Origin: JAFDVL01 sp043736395
GTDB lineage: Bacteria; Acidobacteriota; Blastocatellia; RBC074
Length of the DNA stretch: 6,758 bases
NCBI GenBank assembly: GCA_043736395.1
Contig: JAYTCQ010000113.1
Span: 1-6,758, forward strand
Direction of reading: 5' to 3'
Of this stretch, positions 1 through 6,758 are shown piece after piece. The notes below the pieces were generated by a model. The model was given only the letters and a program-made list of their open reading frames with translations. It did no database searches and was not told where the DNA came from. Position 1 is the stretch's first letter. Every line of letters starts with the position of its first letter. The translations under genes were made by a program, and so were the position numbers.

Positions 1-1
1 G

Positions 2-2950
2 CAAACTGCCACCGGGGCAGGCATTTATAACCTAGCTCTCATCGCGCCAAACGTTTCCACCAGTGGCGGTGTTGGCGTTGGGACAGGCGGTTCAGTAGGC
101 GGACAGCGTCCCCGCAATAACAATTTCGTCGTAGATGGAATTGATAATAATGACAAGGCAGTGACCGGCCCTCAGGTGTATATTTCGCCTGAATCAGTCG
201 CGGAATTTTCTTTGCTATCCAATCAATATTCGGCTGAATTTGCACGCTCTACCGGTGGTCAGTTCATTACGATTACAAAGAGCGGAACAAATGAATTTCA
301 CGGAACGGGATATTCATTTTTCCGTAATCGTCATTTAAATGCGCTTGATACGCAGGATAAATTAAAAGGTATTCGGCGTTGCTATACAGTTGGCGACGAA
401 AGCTGCATTCCGCGAAGCGATTACGGTAGATTTGGTTTCAATATCGGCGGGCCTCTTTATTTACCGAGGTTTGGTGAAGGCGGCAGCCCTGTGATCAGCG
501 GCAAAGACAGACTGTTTTTCTTCGGTGGATATGAACGCTTGCAAACCGGAAATGCCGCGAGCGCAGCCGGAATTCAAACACCGACGGCTGCTGGCTTAGC
601 CCGGCTTGGAACAATTCCCGGCTTATCAGCAAATAATCTGGCAATCTTCCGTCAATATATTCCGGCAGCGCCAACGCAGAGCAGAACTGACTCAATTACT
701 GTTAATGGTGTCAGTATTCCGGTCGGCAACGTTAACATTCCTTCGCCTAATTTTAGTTACAATAATTATGTCGTCGCGAATGTTGATTATACGCAAAGTG
801 ACCGGACACAACATCGGGCGCGATTTAATTTTAATCAAAATCGAGGAATAGATGTGGCTGCCACTTTGCCTTCATTTTTCCTGCTCGTGCCATTCGACAC
901 CAGACTTTTTTCATACACGCTAACCCACACATTTACGCCGAAGATAACGAACGAAACACGCATTGCTTATCGTCGTTCCAGTCAAACATTTTCAGCGGGA
1001 AATTTTGCGTTTCCAGGGTTAGATCAATTCCCTAATATTCAGTTAAATGATCTCGGAATTAATATCGGTCCAGATCCGAACGCGCCACAATTTAACATCG
1101 AAAATAACTATCAGGTCGTCAATAACCTGTCATTTCTGGCTGGTAACCATTCTGCCAAAATTGGCGTAGATGCCCGCAAAATTATTTCGCCCCAATCCTT
1201 TGTGCAACGCCAACGCGGCGACTACACATATAACAGCACAGAAACCTTTTTACGTGATATTAGCCCAGAATTTGCCGAACGAACGGTCGGGACATCGCCT
1301 TATTATGGAGATCAATTCCTAACCTTTGCCTATGCGCAGGATGATTGGCGAATTCGCCCCAACCTGACCTTAAATCTTGGCTTGAATTACGCATATCAAC
1401 AAATCCCGTTCACTGCCAGACAGCAAAGTTTGAATGCAAGTTCTTCAGTTGCGGGCTTACTGAATTTTCGTGAGCCGAAAGCACAGAAGAAAAACTTTGC
1501 ACCACGCATTGGACTCGCATTTTCACCAAGTTCGAATAGCGGGGTTACCGGATATTTGTTCGGTAGTGGAGGCAAAAGTTCAATTCGCGCCGGTTTCTCA
1601 ATGGCCTACGACGTGATTTTTGACAATCTTTACATTTTGTCGTTGCCGCCGCAATTTAACCAAACACGCAATGCCGACCCCGGAATTCCTAGCTTTTTAG
1701 CCGGTGGTGGAATTGCTTCCACGCCGAATCCTATCACTGATCCAGCGGAAGCGAAGGCCAGCACTTCAGCGTTTATTCCTGATCAAAAAGTTCCATATTC
1801 GATCACGTATACACTGAGCTATCAGCGGCAATTTGCGCAGGATTGGTCATTTGAACTTCGCTATCTTGGTACTCGCGGAGTTCACTTGCTCACGCAAAAT
1901 CGAATCAATATTCGACCTGTTGTGGATAGCACTAATTTTCTACCGACCTTTAATACAGCGCCAACACAAGCTCAGATTGACGCGTTACCAGTAACTCGTT
2001 CGCAATTGGAAGCGCGTGGGCGTTACGTTCCGGAGTACGCGTCAGCGGGTTTTAATCAAACGCCGATTACTGCGTTTTTATCAAATGGGAATTCGACCTA
2101 TCACGGATTCTCCGCGCAATTCAATCGTCGCTTATCAGGAAATTGGCAGGCTACAGGCGCTTATACCTGGAGCCATTTAATTGACGACACAACCGCCGAA
2201 GTTTTTAGTACTGTTCTATCACCTCGTCGCGTGGAAGATTTCCAAAACCTACGCGCCGAAAGGGCGAATTCTGCCTTAGATCGGCGTCATCGTTTTGTGA
2301 TTTCATCCGTGTATGATTTGCCATTTTTCAAGGGAAATTCGAATTGGTTCGTGCGCTCAATTTTGGGTGGATTCAGCTTCGCAGGAACATACTCATGGGA
2401 ATCAGGCCCGTACGCCACGGTTCGCAGCGGAGTTGATTCAAATCTCAACGGTGATAATGCTGGAGACCGCGCCATCTTTAATCCATCCGGCGTTCCAGGC
2501 ACAGCCAGCATTTCAACAGCCTTGCTGAGGACTTGTCCTTCTTTTAATCCCAACGGAACTTGTACTCTGAGCAACGCTCAGCGAACTGTCGGATACCTGG
2601 CGGCCAATCCGAATGCGCAATACATTCAAGCGGGGCCAGGTGCTAGAGCCACCAGCGGTCGCAACACCCTACAACTTCCGGAAATCAATAATCTTGATTT
2701 TTCGATCTTCAAAAACTTCCAGCTTTATGAGGATGTGAAACTTCAATTGCGAGCTGATTTATACAACGCATTTAATCACGCGCAATTTGTCCCCGGCTCA
2801 GTGAATGGCGTGGAACCGGTAGGTGTAACCAGTAGCGCGGCTACCAGTCTGTTGGGGATTGGATTAAATCCGACACTTTTTAATCGTCCGGATTTGGTTT
2901 TCAGCAGCCATCCGCGGGTTATTCAATTGGCATTGCGATTGAATTTCTAA
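2..2950 (+). CDS. Oar-like TonB-dependent outer-membrane receptor, 5'-truncated by the window edge
   Basis: The frame is open from base 2 to a TAA at 2948-2950, giving 982 visible residues. The true start lies upstream; the GTG at 161 is internal, because plug sequence continues in frame to its left. Visible order (fragment numbering): plug with NNNFVVDGIDNND (39-51) and TKSGTNEFHG (92-101), then GGPLYLPRFGEGG (149-161), then a long beta-barrel with FAYAQDDW (442-449), DRRHRF (760-765) and a C-terminal LRLNF ending in Phe, the usual outer-membrane beta-signal. Aligning by motif with the complete downstream paralogue, about 150 residues are missing: signal peptide, carboxypeptidase-regulatory-like domain and start of the plug. 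A loop DSNLNGDNAGD (812-822) resembles a calcium-binding acidic loop. The only cysteines form two close pairs (127/135 and 845/854). By family it should be a TonB-energised outer-membrane importer or surface protein; the ligand is unknown. Family assignment is secure, specific function is not. Confidence 0.93.
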   Translation, partial: QTATGAGIYNLALIAPNVSTSGGVGVGTGGSVGGQRPRNNNFVVDGIDNNDKAVTGPQVYISPESVAEFSLLSNQYSAEFARSTGGQFITITKSGTNEFHGTGYSFFRNRHLNALDTQDKLKGIRRCYTVGDESCIPRSDYGRFGFNIGGPLYLPRFGEGGSPVISGKDRLFFFGGYERLQTGNAASAAGIQTPTAAGLARLGTIPGLSANNLAIFRQYIPAAPTQSRTDSITVNGVSIPVGNVNIPSPNFSYNNYVVANVDYTQSDRTQHRARFNFNQNRGIDVAATLPSFFLLVPFDTRLFSYTLTHTFTPKITNETRIAYRRSSQTFSAGNFAFPGLDQFPNIQLNDLGINIGPDPNAPQFNIENNYQVVNNLSFLAGNHSAKIGVDARKIISPQSFVQRQRGDYTYNSTETFLRDISPEFAERTVGTSPYYGDQFLTFAYAQDDWRIRPNLTLNLGLNYAYQQIPFTARQQSLNASSSVAGLLNFREPKAQKKNFAPRIGLAFSPSSNSGVTGYLFGSGGKSSIRAGFSMAYDVIFDNLYILSLPPQFNQTRNADPGIPSFLAGGGIASTPNPITDPAEAKASTSAFIPDQKVPYSITYTLSYQRQFAQDWSFELRYLGTRGVHLLTQNRINIRPVVDSTNFLPTFNTAPTQAQIDALPVTRSQLEARGRYVPEYASAGFNQTPITAFLSNGNSTYHGFSAQFNRRLSGNWQATGAYTWSHLIDDTTAEVFSTVLSPRRVEDFQNLRAERANSALDRRHRFVISSVYDLPFFKGNSNWFVRSILGGFSFAGTYSWESGPYATVRSGVDSNLNGDNAGDRAIFNPSGVPGTASISTALLRTCPSFNPNGTCTLSNAQRTVGYLAANPNAQYIQAGPGARATSGRNTLQLPEINNLDFSIFKNFQLYEDVKLQLRADLYNAFNHAQFVPGSVNGVEPVGVTSSAATSLLGIGLNPTLFNRPDLVFSSHPRVIQLALRLNF

Positions 2951-2978
2951 GCGTATTAGAGAGTTGTTACTCAAGTTA

Positions 2979-3014
2979 GGGGAGCAGTTAACACTGCTCC
3001 CCCCTTTTATTTTT
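2979..3014 (+). terminator. Strong rho-independent terminator of receptor 1
   Basis: A perfect 10-bp inverted repeat, GGGGAGCAGT (2979-2988) and ACTGCTCCCC (2993-3002), encloses a four-base TAAC loop. It is followed by CC and the T-rich tract TTTTATTTTT (3005-3014). It starts 28 bases after the TAA of receptor 1, which is where a terminator for that gene is expected. It should separate receptor 1 transcription from receptor 2. On the minus strand the tract after the stem is not T-rich, so it looks one-directional. Confidence 0.92.
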
Positions 3015-3035
3015 ATATCCAGCAACAGCAAAGAC

Positions 3036-3078
3036 AAATTATTAAAAATTCAAAATTTTATATTTAATACAATTTTTT
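3036..3078. other. 43-base nearly pure A/T stretch with A-tracts
   Basis: Only two of the 43 bases are not A or T (C at 3051 and C at 3070). It contains AAAAATT, the palindrome AAAATTTT (3052-3059) and AATTTTTT (3071-3078). It lies between the terminator of receptor 1 and the candidate promoter of receptor 2, so it may be bent DNA or an upstream activating or protein-binding segment. No coding sequence is supported here. A role in regulation is inference. Confidence 0.45.
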
Positions 3079-3103
3079 GGAAGCTTAGCCAGATATTTTC
3101 AAT

Positions 3104-3131
3104 TTGCCCCTTAGTCCTGTTTCGCTATAAA
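3104..3131 (+). promoter_or_regulatory. Candidate sigma70-type promoter for receptor 2
   Basis: TTGCCC (3104-3109, four of six matches to TTGACA) is followed after 16 bases by TATAAA (3126-3131, five of six matches to TATAAT). The predicted start at about 3137-3138 would give a leader of roughly 106 bases before the ATG at 3244. The surrounding region is A/T rich, so chance matches are likely. Some promoter is expected between the upstream terminator and this gene, but the exact site is uncertain. Confidence 0.35.
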
Positions 3132-3232
3132 GTCTTAGCAATCAATATTTTATAAGAAAAATTAAGCCTCTCGCATGAGTGGTGTAAGACTTGCGTTAGT
3201 TATTCAGCAATCTGACTCTATTTGATACCCAC

Positions 3233-3238
3233 AGGAGG
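3233..3238 (+). promoter_or_regulatory. Strong ribosome binding site of receptor 2
   Basis: AGGAGG, a full Shine-Dalgarno core, is separated by five bases (AAATT) from the ATG at 3244. It fixes the start of receptor 2 and argues against the overlapping ATG at 3222 and against internal ATGs further in. Confidence 0.9.
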
Positions 3239-3243
3239 AAATT

Positions 3244-3321
3244 ATGTTAAGCAAATCAAAAATCGCACTCGCCTTGCTAGCGATGTTCATAGGATTAACT
3301 ACTACAACTTTTTCTCAATCT
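3244..3321 (+). other. Signal peptide of receptor 2
   Basis: The first about 26 residues show a basic n-region (K4, K6), a hydrophobic core (IALALLAMFIGL) and a small/polar c-region ending TFSQS. Cleavage is plausible after S24 or S26. There is no lipobox cysteine, so this is a Sec/SPI type export signal, as expected for an outer-membrane beta-barrel. Confidence 0.85.
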
Positions 3322-6300
3322 ACGACAGCCAATATTTCGGGACAGGTCATGGACGAACAACAAAAAGTTATTCCCAATGCGACCGTCAAAGCTCGCGAAA
3401 TAGCGACCAATACTGCACGAACCGTCACTTCTGACGGAGAAGGTCGTTTTCGCTTTCCGAATTTATCAATTGGCAATTACGAGTTAACCGTTGAAGCTCC
3501 AGGCTTTGCTAAACTCATCCGAACCGGCATCACGTTACTCGTCAATCAAGACGCAGTCATTGACGTCTCACTGAAAGTTTCGACTGTTAACGAGGTCGTC
3601 ACCATTTCGGAAAACGCTTCGATTTTGAATACTACAAATTCTGAAGTCAGCTCACGTTTCGATGAAAAGCGGTTGTCAGAACTGCCGATTTCTACCAATC
3701 GAAATGTCTTCAACGTAGTGCTATCGGCTCCGGGTGTCAGTCAACTTGGCAGCGGCCAAACTGGTTTCGCAGCGGGTGTAAATTTCTCGTCAAATGGTGG
3801 ACGCGTTCGATCTAACAATTTCATTATTGATGGACAGGACAGCAACGATCCGAGCGTTTCCGGTGGACAACAAGCATTGAATAATCCTGATTTAGTCCAG
3901 GAACTGCGCTTGATTACAAATCAATTCGCACCCGAATACGGACGCAATTCCGGTTCAGTGGTTAGTGTTGTCACCAAAACCGGAACCAATCAATTTCACG
4001 GTTCTGCATTCTGGTTTCATAACGATAATCACCAAAATTCCTGCTCGAATACAGACAAAGCCGGAAAGCCGGGCGGATATTGCAATCCAGCCGCGACCAG
4101 AGAAGTCTTAAAAGGTTCCCCCTTCCGTCTGGAAAATCAAATTGGCGGATCAGTAGGCGGCCCCTTAATTTTGCCGCGTTTCGGCGAAGGTGGAAAATCA
4201 GTTTATAACGGCGCAGATCGCACTTGGTTTTTTGCTTCCGTGCAAAAATGGACGGATCGCCAACTTGGTTCAGGTTCGACATTGAACGGAGCGCCAACGG
4301 AAGCCGGACGACAGATTTTACAGGCCGCTGCCGGCACTCGTCCACAGGTCGCAGCATTGCTTAAATTCCTTCCTGCCGCACAGACTCCGATCAATAAAAA
4401 TGCGACTTTTACGATTGGAACACAAACCTACACCGTGCCATTAGGTTCTCTGACTGGCTCGACCTCGTTTAAGTATGATGACTGGCAATGGTCAACGCGT
4501 ATTGATCATCAGTTAAATGAAAATAACCGTTTCCACGCACGCTACTTGTATGACAGCAGCCTCACCAGCGGTTCGGGTCAGGCGACTCCATTTGGATTAA
4601 CGACGCAATCGCCTTCGCGGACGCAATCACTGCTCTTAAATTTAAATAGCGTAATTTCTCAGCGACTCGTCAATGAAGTTCGTTTGTCCTATCAGCGTTT
4701 CGGATCAGTGACGACTGCGTCAGATACAACTTCGCAGGAAATTCCTTCCATCGAAATTTCTGAACTTGGACTGACAGGATTCAATGCCGCCGCCAGCCGT
4801 ACCGCGATTGGCTTAGCTGTAAACCTTCCTCAATTCCGTTACAACAACACTTATCAATTGCAGGACACAATTTCTTATTCCAACGGAAATCATTCGATGA
4901 AGTTCGGCGCGGATATTCAACGTCGCGATGTGAAAAGCTTCTTTCTGCCGACCATTCGCGGTCGTCTGGCCTATTCAACCCTGCAACGTTACGTCAACGA
5001 CGTAGCCGATACCGCGACCATCAACAAAGCCTTACCTGGTGGTTCGGAATTACAGTATTACAAATTCAGCGACCTATATTTCTTCGCGCAGGATGAATGG
5101 AAAATACGTCCTGGGTTTTCGATCACGTACGGATTACGCTACGAATTGCCCAACAACTCCGTAGCCAATCTGGTTCCATTCAATGACAAAATCCTCGCAG
5201 CGGCGGGCGGAAATCCGGCGTATAAATTCACCCCTGTTCCTAAGAGCGACAGAAATAACCTGCAACCACGAATCGGGTTTAACTGGAAAATTAATGGACT
5301 TGGCTTCTTATCAGGTCAGGACAAAACTGTACTGCGCGGCGGATACGCCCGCACGAACGATTCCTCTTTCATTAACTTGAATTTGAACGTTGCAAGCGCG
5401 TTCCCGTTTGTCGGGGCCATTACGCTTCCCGGCACAACACAATCAGATAACACGAACGGAGTCAGCACTGCTTACACTCGATTGGCTGCGGCAACGATCA
5501 CGGGCGATCCCAATCAATTCACGCGAACGATTGTGGGGAGCGATTTCAAAGCTCCGAATTACGATCAATTTAGCCTTGAGCTTTCGCGCGAACTTAGCAA
5601 AGACCTCTCGATCAAAGCCGGATATGTCGGCACGCGTGGAACTGCTCTATTCCAGACCCTGGACGGAAATCCACGTAAAATCGGATGCACTCCAACGGCT
5701 ACGGACAACTGCCGCGTTGATCCAACTCGCGGAGTAATTCGCCTGCGCGCGAATTCTTCTTCCTCCACGTATCATTCGCTGCAAGTGAGTATGGACAAAC
5801 GTCTGAGCAAGGGCTTCACTGCGGGCGTTCACTACACTTGGAGCTCATTCATTGATACCGCTTCTGAAGTTTTCAATCCTTCAAGTGGCGAAGTCGCAGT
5901 CGCGCAAGATTCATTCAATCTTCGCAATGACCGAGGACGCTCGGCCTATGACCGTCCACATCGCTTCACTGGAAACGTCGTCTATGAATTGCCGATTATG
6001 CGTGAGCAAAAAGGCGCACTTGGACGCGTTGTCGGTGGATGGCAGATCAATTCATTCTTTACTTTGCAAAGTGGCGCACCGTTTACGCCATTGAATGGGG
6101 TTGACCCTGCTGGGGCATTAAGCGGAATTGATGGATTGGTGGGTAACGCGATTCGACCAAATATTTATACTTCTGAAAATCTCTCAAAGTTGAAAGTTGA
6201 AGAGCTTTTTCTGTTAGATCAAAAACTTCGCGCACAAGCCGTCGCAGAAGCTCAAAGGATATTTGCCACTCTTACTAATCCTCCTGTAGGCGCACTTGGA

Positions 6301-6657
6301 ACTGCTCTTCCTAGTACTCTACTGACTCTTTCACAGGGACGAATTGTCGCAAACACAGCAGGCGTGAAATCTGTTGTAGTTGATTTCGTTGGACTCCCTG
6401 CTGGTGCGAGAACAGGCAACGCCGGACGTAACATCCTACGCGCTGATGGCATCGGCGATATTGGGTTTGGATTATTGAAAAATATTCGCGTCAGTGAAGG
6501 AAATCAATTGCAGTTCCGCGCGGATATGTTCAATGCCACAAATACACGTAATTTTGGTATTCCCGAAGGACGCGTCAACTCTGCCAATTTCCTCAATCAA
6601 TGGGGAACGGACGGAGGCAAGCGCCGCATTATTCTGGGATTGCGATATACGTTTTAG
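3244..6657 (+). CDS. Oar-like TonB-dependent outer-membrane receptor with N-terminal carboxypeptidase-regulatory-like domain (complete)
   Basis: The protein has 1137 residues; the start is set by AGGAGG five bases upstream, followed by a clear signal peptide (about 1-26: KSK, then a hydrophobic core, cleavage near TFS/SQS). Residues about 28-111 form a carboxypeptidase-regulatory-like fold (ISGQVMDEQQ, TSDGEGRFRFPNL, GNYELTVEAPGF). NEVVTIS (116-122) is a possible TonB box. The plug spans about 125-255 with NNFIIDGQDSND (191-202) and TKTGTNQFHG (244-253). The barrel follows, with GGPLILPRFGEGG (305-317), FFAQDEW (613-619), YDRPHRF (902-908) and a final LGLRYTF beta-signal. The likely role is TonB-dependent uptake or a surface function in the outer membrane, with unknown ligand. 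It is a diverged paralogue of the upstream gene. Its only cysteines are two close pairs (267/280 and 815/823). Residues 978-1010 form a predicted charged helix absent from the upstream paralogue. Translation ends with tandem TAG TAA. Family assignment is secure; the substrate cannot be read. Confidence 0.96.
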   Translation: MLSKSKIALALLAMFIGLTTTTFSQSTTANISGQVMDEQQKVIPNATVKAREIATNTARTVTSDGEGRFRFPNLSIGNYELTVEAPGFAKLIRTGITLLVNQDAVIDVSLKVSTVNEVVTISENASILNTTNSEVSSRFDEKRLSELPISTNRNVFNVVLSAPGVSQLGSGQTGFAAGVNFSSNGGRVRSNNFIIDGQDSNDPSVSGGQQALNNPDLVQELRLITNQFAPEYGRNSGSVVSVVTKTGTNQFHGSAFWFHNDNHQNSCSNTDKAGKPGGYCNPAATREVLKGSPFRLENQIGGSVGGPLILPRFGEGGKSVYNGADRTWFFASVQKWTDRQLGSGSTLNGAPTEAGRQILQAAAGTRPQVAALLKFLPAAQTPINKNATFTIGTQTYTVPLGSLTGSTSFKYDDWQWSTRIDHQLNENNRFHARYLYDSSLTSGSGQATPFGLTTQSPSRTQSLLLNLNSVISQRLVNEVRLSYQRFGSVTTASDTTSQEIPSIEISELGLTGFNAAASRTAIGLAVNLPQFRYNNTYQLQDTISYSNGNHSMKFGADIQRRDVKSFFLPTIRGRLAYSTLQRYVNDVADTATINKALPGGSELQYYKFSDLYFFAQDEWKIRPGFSITYGLRYELPNNSVANLVPFNDKILAAAGGNPAYKFTPVPKSDRNNLQPRIGFNWKINGLGFLSGQDKTVLRGGYARTNDSSFINLNLNVASAFPFVGAITLPGTTQSDNTNGVSTAYTRLAAATITGDPNQFTRTIVGSDFKAPNYDQFSLELSRELSKDLSIKAGYVGTRGTALFQTLDGNPRKIGCTPTATDNCRVDPTRGVIRLRANSSSSTYHSLQVSMDKRLSKGFTAGVHYTWSSFIDTASEVFNPSSGEVAVAQDSFNLRNDRGRSAYDRPHRFTGNVVYELPIMREQKGALGRVVGGWQINSFFTLQSGAPFTPLNGVDPAGALSGIDGLVGNAIRPNIYTSENLSKLKVEELFLLDQKLRAQAVAEAQRIFATLTNPPVGALGTALPSTLLTLSQGRIVANTAGVKSVVVDFVGLPAGARTGNAGRNILRADGIGDIGFGLLKNIRVSEGNQLQFRADMFNATNTRNFGIPEGRVNSANFLNQWGTDGGKRRIILGLRYTF

Positions 6658-6703
6658 TAAAAATAATGCAGAAGCCCGCACGCAGTAAGGGCGTCTTCGC
6701 ATT
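6652..6703 (-). terminator. Imperfect hairpin with a minus-strand T tract, possible terminator for a gene to the right
   Basis: AATGC-A-GAAG (6665-6674) pairs with CTTC-GCATT (6695-6703), with a one-base bulge. The inside can be extended by ACGC/GCGT (6680-6683 with 6691-6694) or by CCC/GGG. On the + strand it is followed by AGAAAAC, not a T tract, so it is a poor terminator for receptor 2. On the minus strand the stem is followed by ATTATTTTTAC, which fits an intrinsic terminator for a convergent gene beyond the right edge. It could instead simply be part of a palindromic repeat. Confidence 0.35.
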
Positions 6704-6758
6704 AGAAAACAGTAAATAACTGCGGCATTTAGAGAAGAGTACTGGTGCCCTTACTGCG
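6681..6758. repeat. Perfect 12-bp inverted repeat reaching the window edge, possible REP-type pair
   Basis: CGCAGTAAGGGC (6681-6692) is exactly the reverse complement of GCCCTTACTGCG (6747-6758), with 54 bases between. In RNA the stem could extend by two G-U pairs and one C-G pair. The left arm is itself embedded in an interrupted palindrome, GCCC-N11-GGGC (6674-6692). The right arm stops at the last base of the window, so its length is unknown. The arrangement suggests two inverted copies of a short palindromic repeat in a non-coding gap; no coding sequence is seen here. Confidence 0.5.

Noticed and set aside
161..163. GTG as the start of receptor 1
   Set aside because: The same frame is open to the left edge and encodes clear plug sequence (NNNFVVDGIDNND) before it, with no ribosome binding site, so this is an internal valine codon.
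2964..3155. 63-codon open frame in the intergenic region
   Set aside because: It runs through the intrinsic terminator and the A/T-rich stretch, has no ribosome binding site and gives a low-complexity Leu/Ile/Phe/Lys product; best explained by chance in A/T-rich DNA.
3170..3200. Possible short stem (CGCA/TGCG) in the leader of receptor 2
   Set aside because: Only four base pairs with a long loop; expected by chance.
3222..3434. 70-codon open frame overlapping the start of receptor 2
   Set aside because: Its proposed start is really the TGATACC context with no Shine-Dalgarno upstream, and the AGGAGG lies inside it, positioned for the ATG at 3244.
3971..4357. 128-codon minus-strand open frame inside receptor 2
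   Set aside because: It is antisense to a well-conserved coding frame, shows no domain or signal and has an arginine-rich shadow composition, as do the other minus-strand frames within both receptors.
5390..5737. 115-codon + strand open frame inside receptor 2
   Set aside because: It lies out of frame within barrel sequence that has clear family motifs; its Ser/Arg-rich composition is that of a frame shadow.
1..6758. CRISPR array, tRNA/rRNA, insertion sequence or a SusC/SusD-type polysaccharide locus
   Set aside because: No regularly spaced direct repeats, no tRNA-like or rRNA-like sequence, no transposase frame, and no SusD-like lipoprotein or glycan enzyme in the window; the receptors match the Oar-like type better than SusC.

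Overview
The window carries two large genes in tandem on the + strand. Both encode outer-membrane TonB-dependent receptors of the Oar-like type: an N-terminal carboxypeptidase-regulatory-like (Ig-like) domain, a plug, and a large beta-barrel. Many such paralogues per genome, moderate GC, and motifs such as GGPL.LPRFGEGG, T(K/S)GTN.FHG and DR(P/R)HRF are typical of Acidobacteriota. The moderate, slightly AT-leaning composition would fit the class Blastocatellia. This assignment is inferred from protein style only and cannot be confirmed here.

Layout. Bases 2-2950 hold the 3' part of receptor 1: 982 codons are visible, and the signal peptide, regulatory domain and start of the plug lie left of the window. 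Bases 2951-3243 are an intergenic region. It holds an excellent intrinsic terminator (perfect 10-bp stem, TAAC loop, T tract), then a 43-base almost pure A/T stretch, a possible sigma70-type promoter and a strong AGGAGG ribosome binding site. Bases 3244-6657 encode receptor 2, complete at 1137 residues with a signal peptide and a C-terminal Phe beta-signal. Bases 6658-6758 are non-coding and hold a nested inverted-repeat structure that runs to the window edge. It looks like one and a half copies of a small palindromic repeat.

How the parts work together. The two receptors are diverged paralogues with the same architecture and block order. They appear to be separately transcribed, because the terminator closes gene 1 and gene 2 has its own leader. 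Proteins of this family sit in the outer membrane and are thought to bind and import large or scarce ligands using TonB/ExbBD energy, or to act in surface and secretion roles as for Oar of Myxococcus. No substrate can be read from this sequence, and no SusD-like lipoprotein, enzyme or regulator lies between the genes.

I found no evidence of a novel multi-gene system, CRISPR array, mobile-element gene or RNA gene. The best leads are the edge inverted repeat, the all-paired cysteine pattern shared by both receptors, and a helical insertion in receptor 2.
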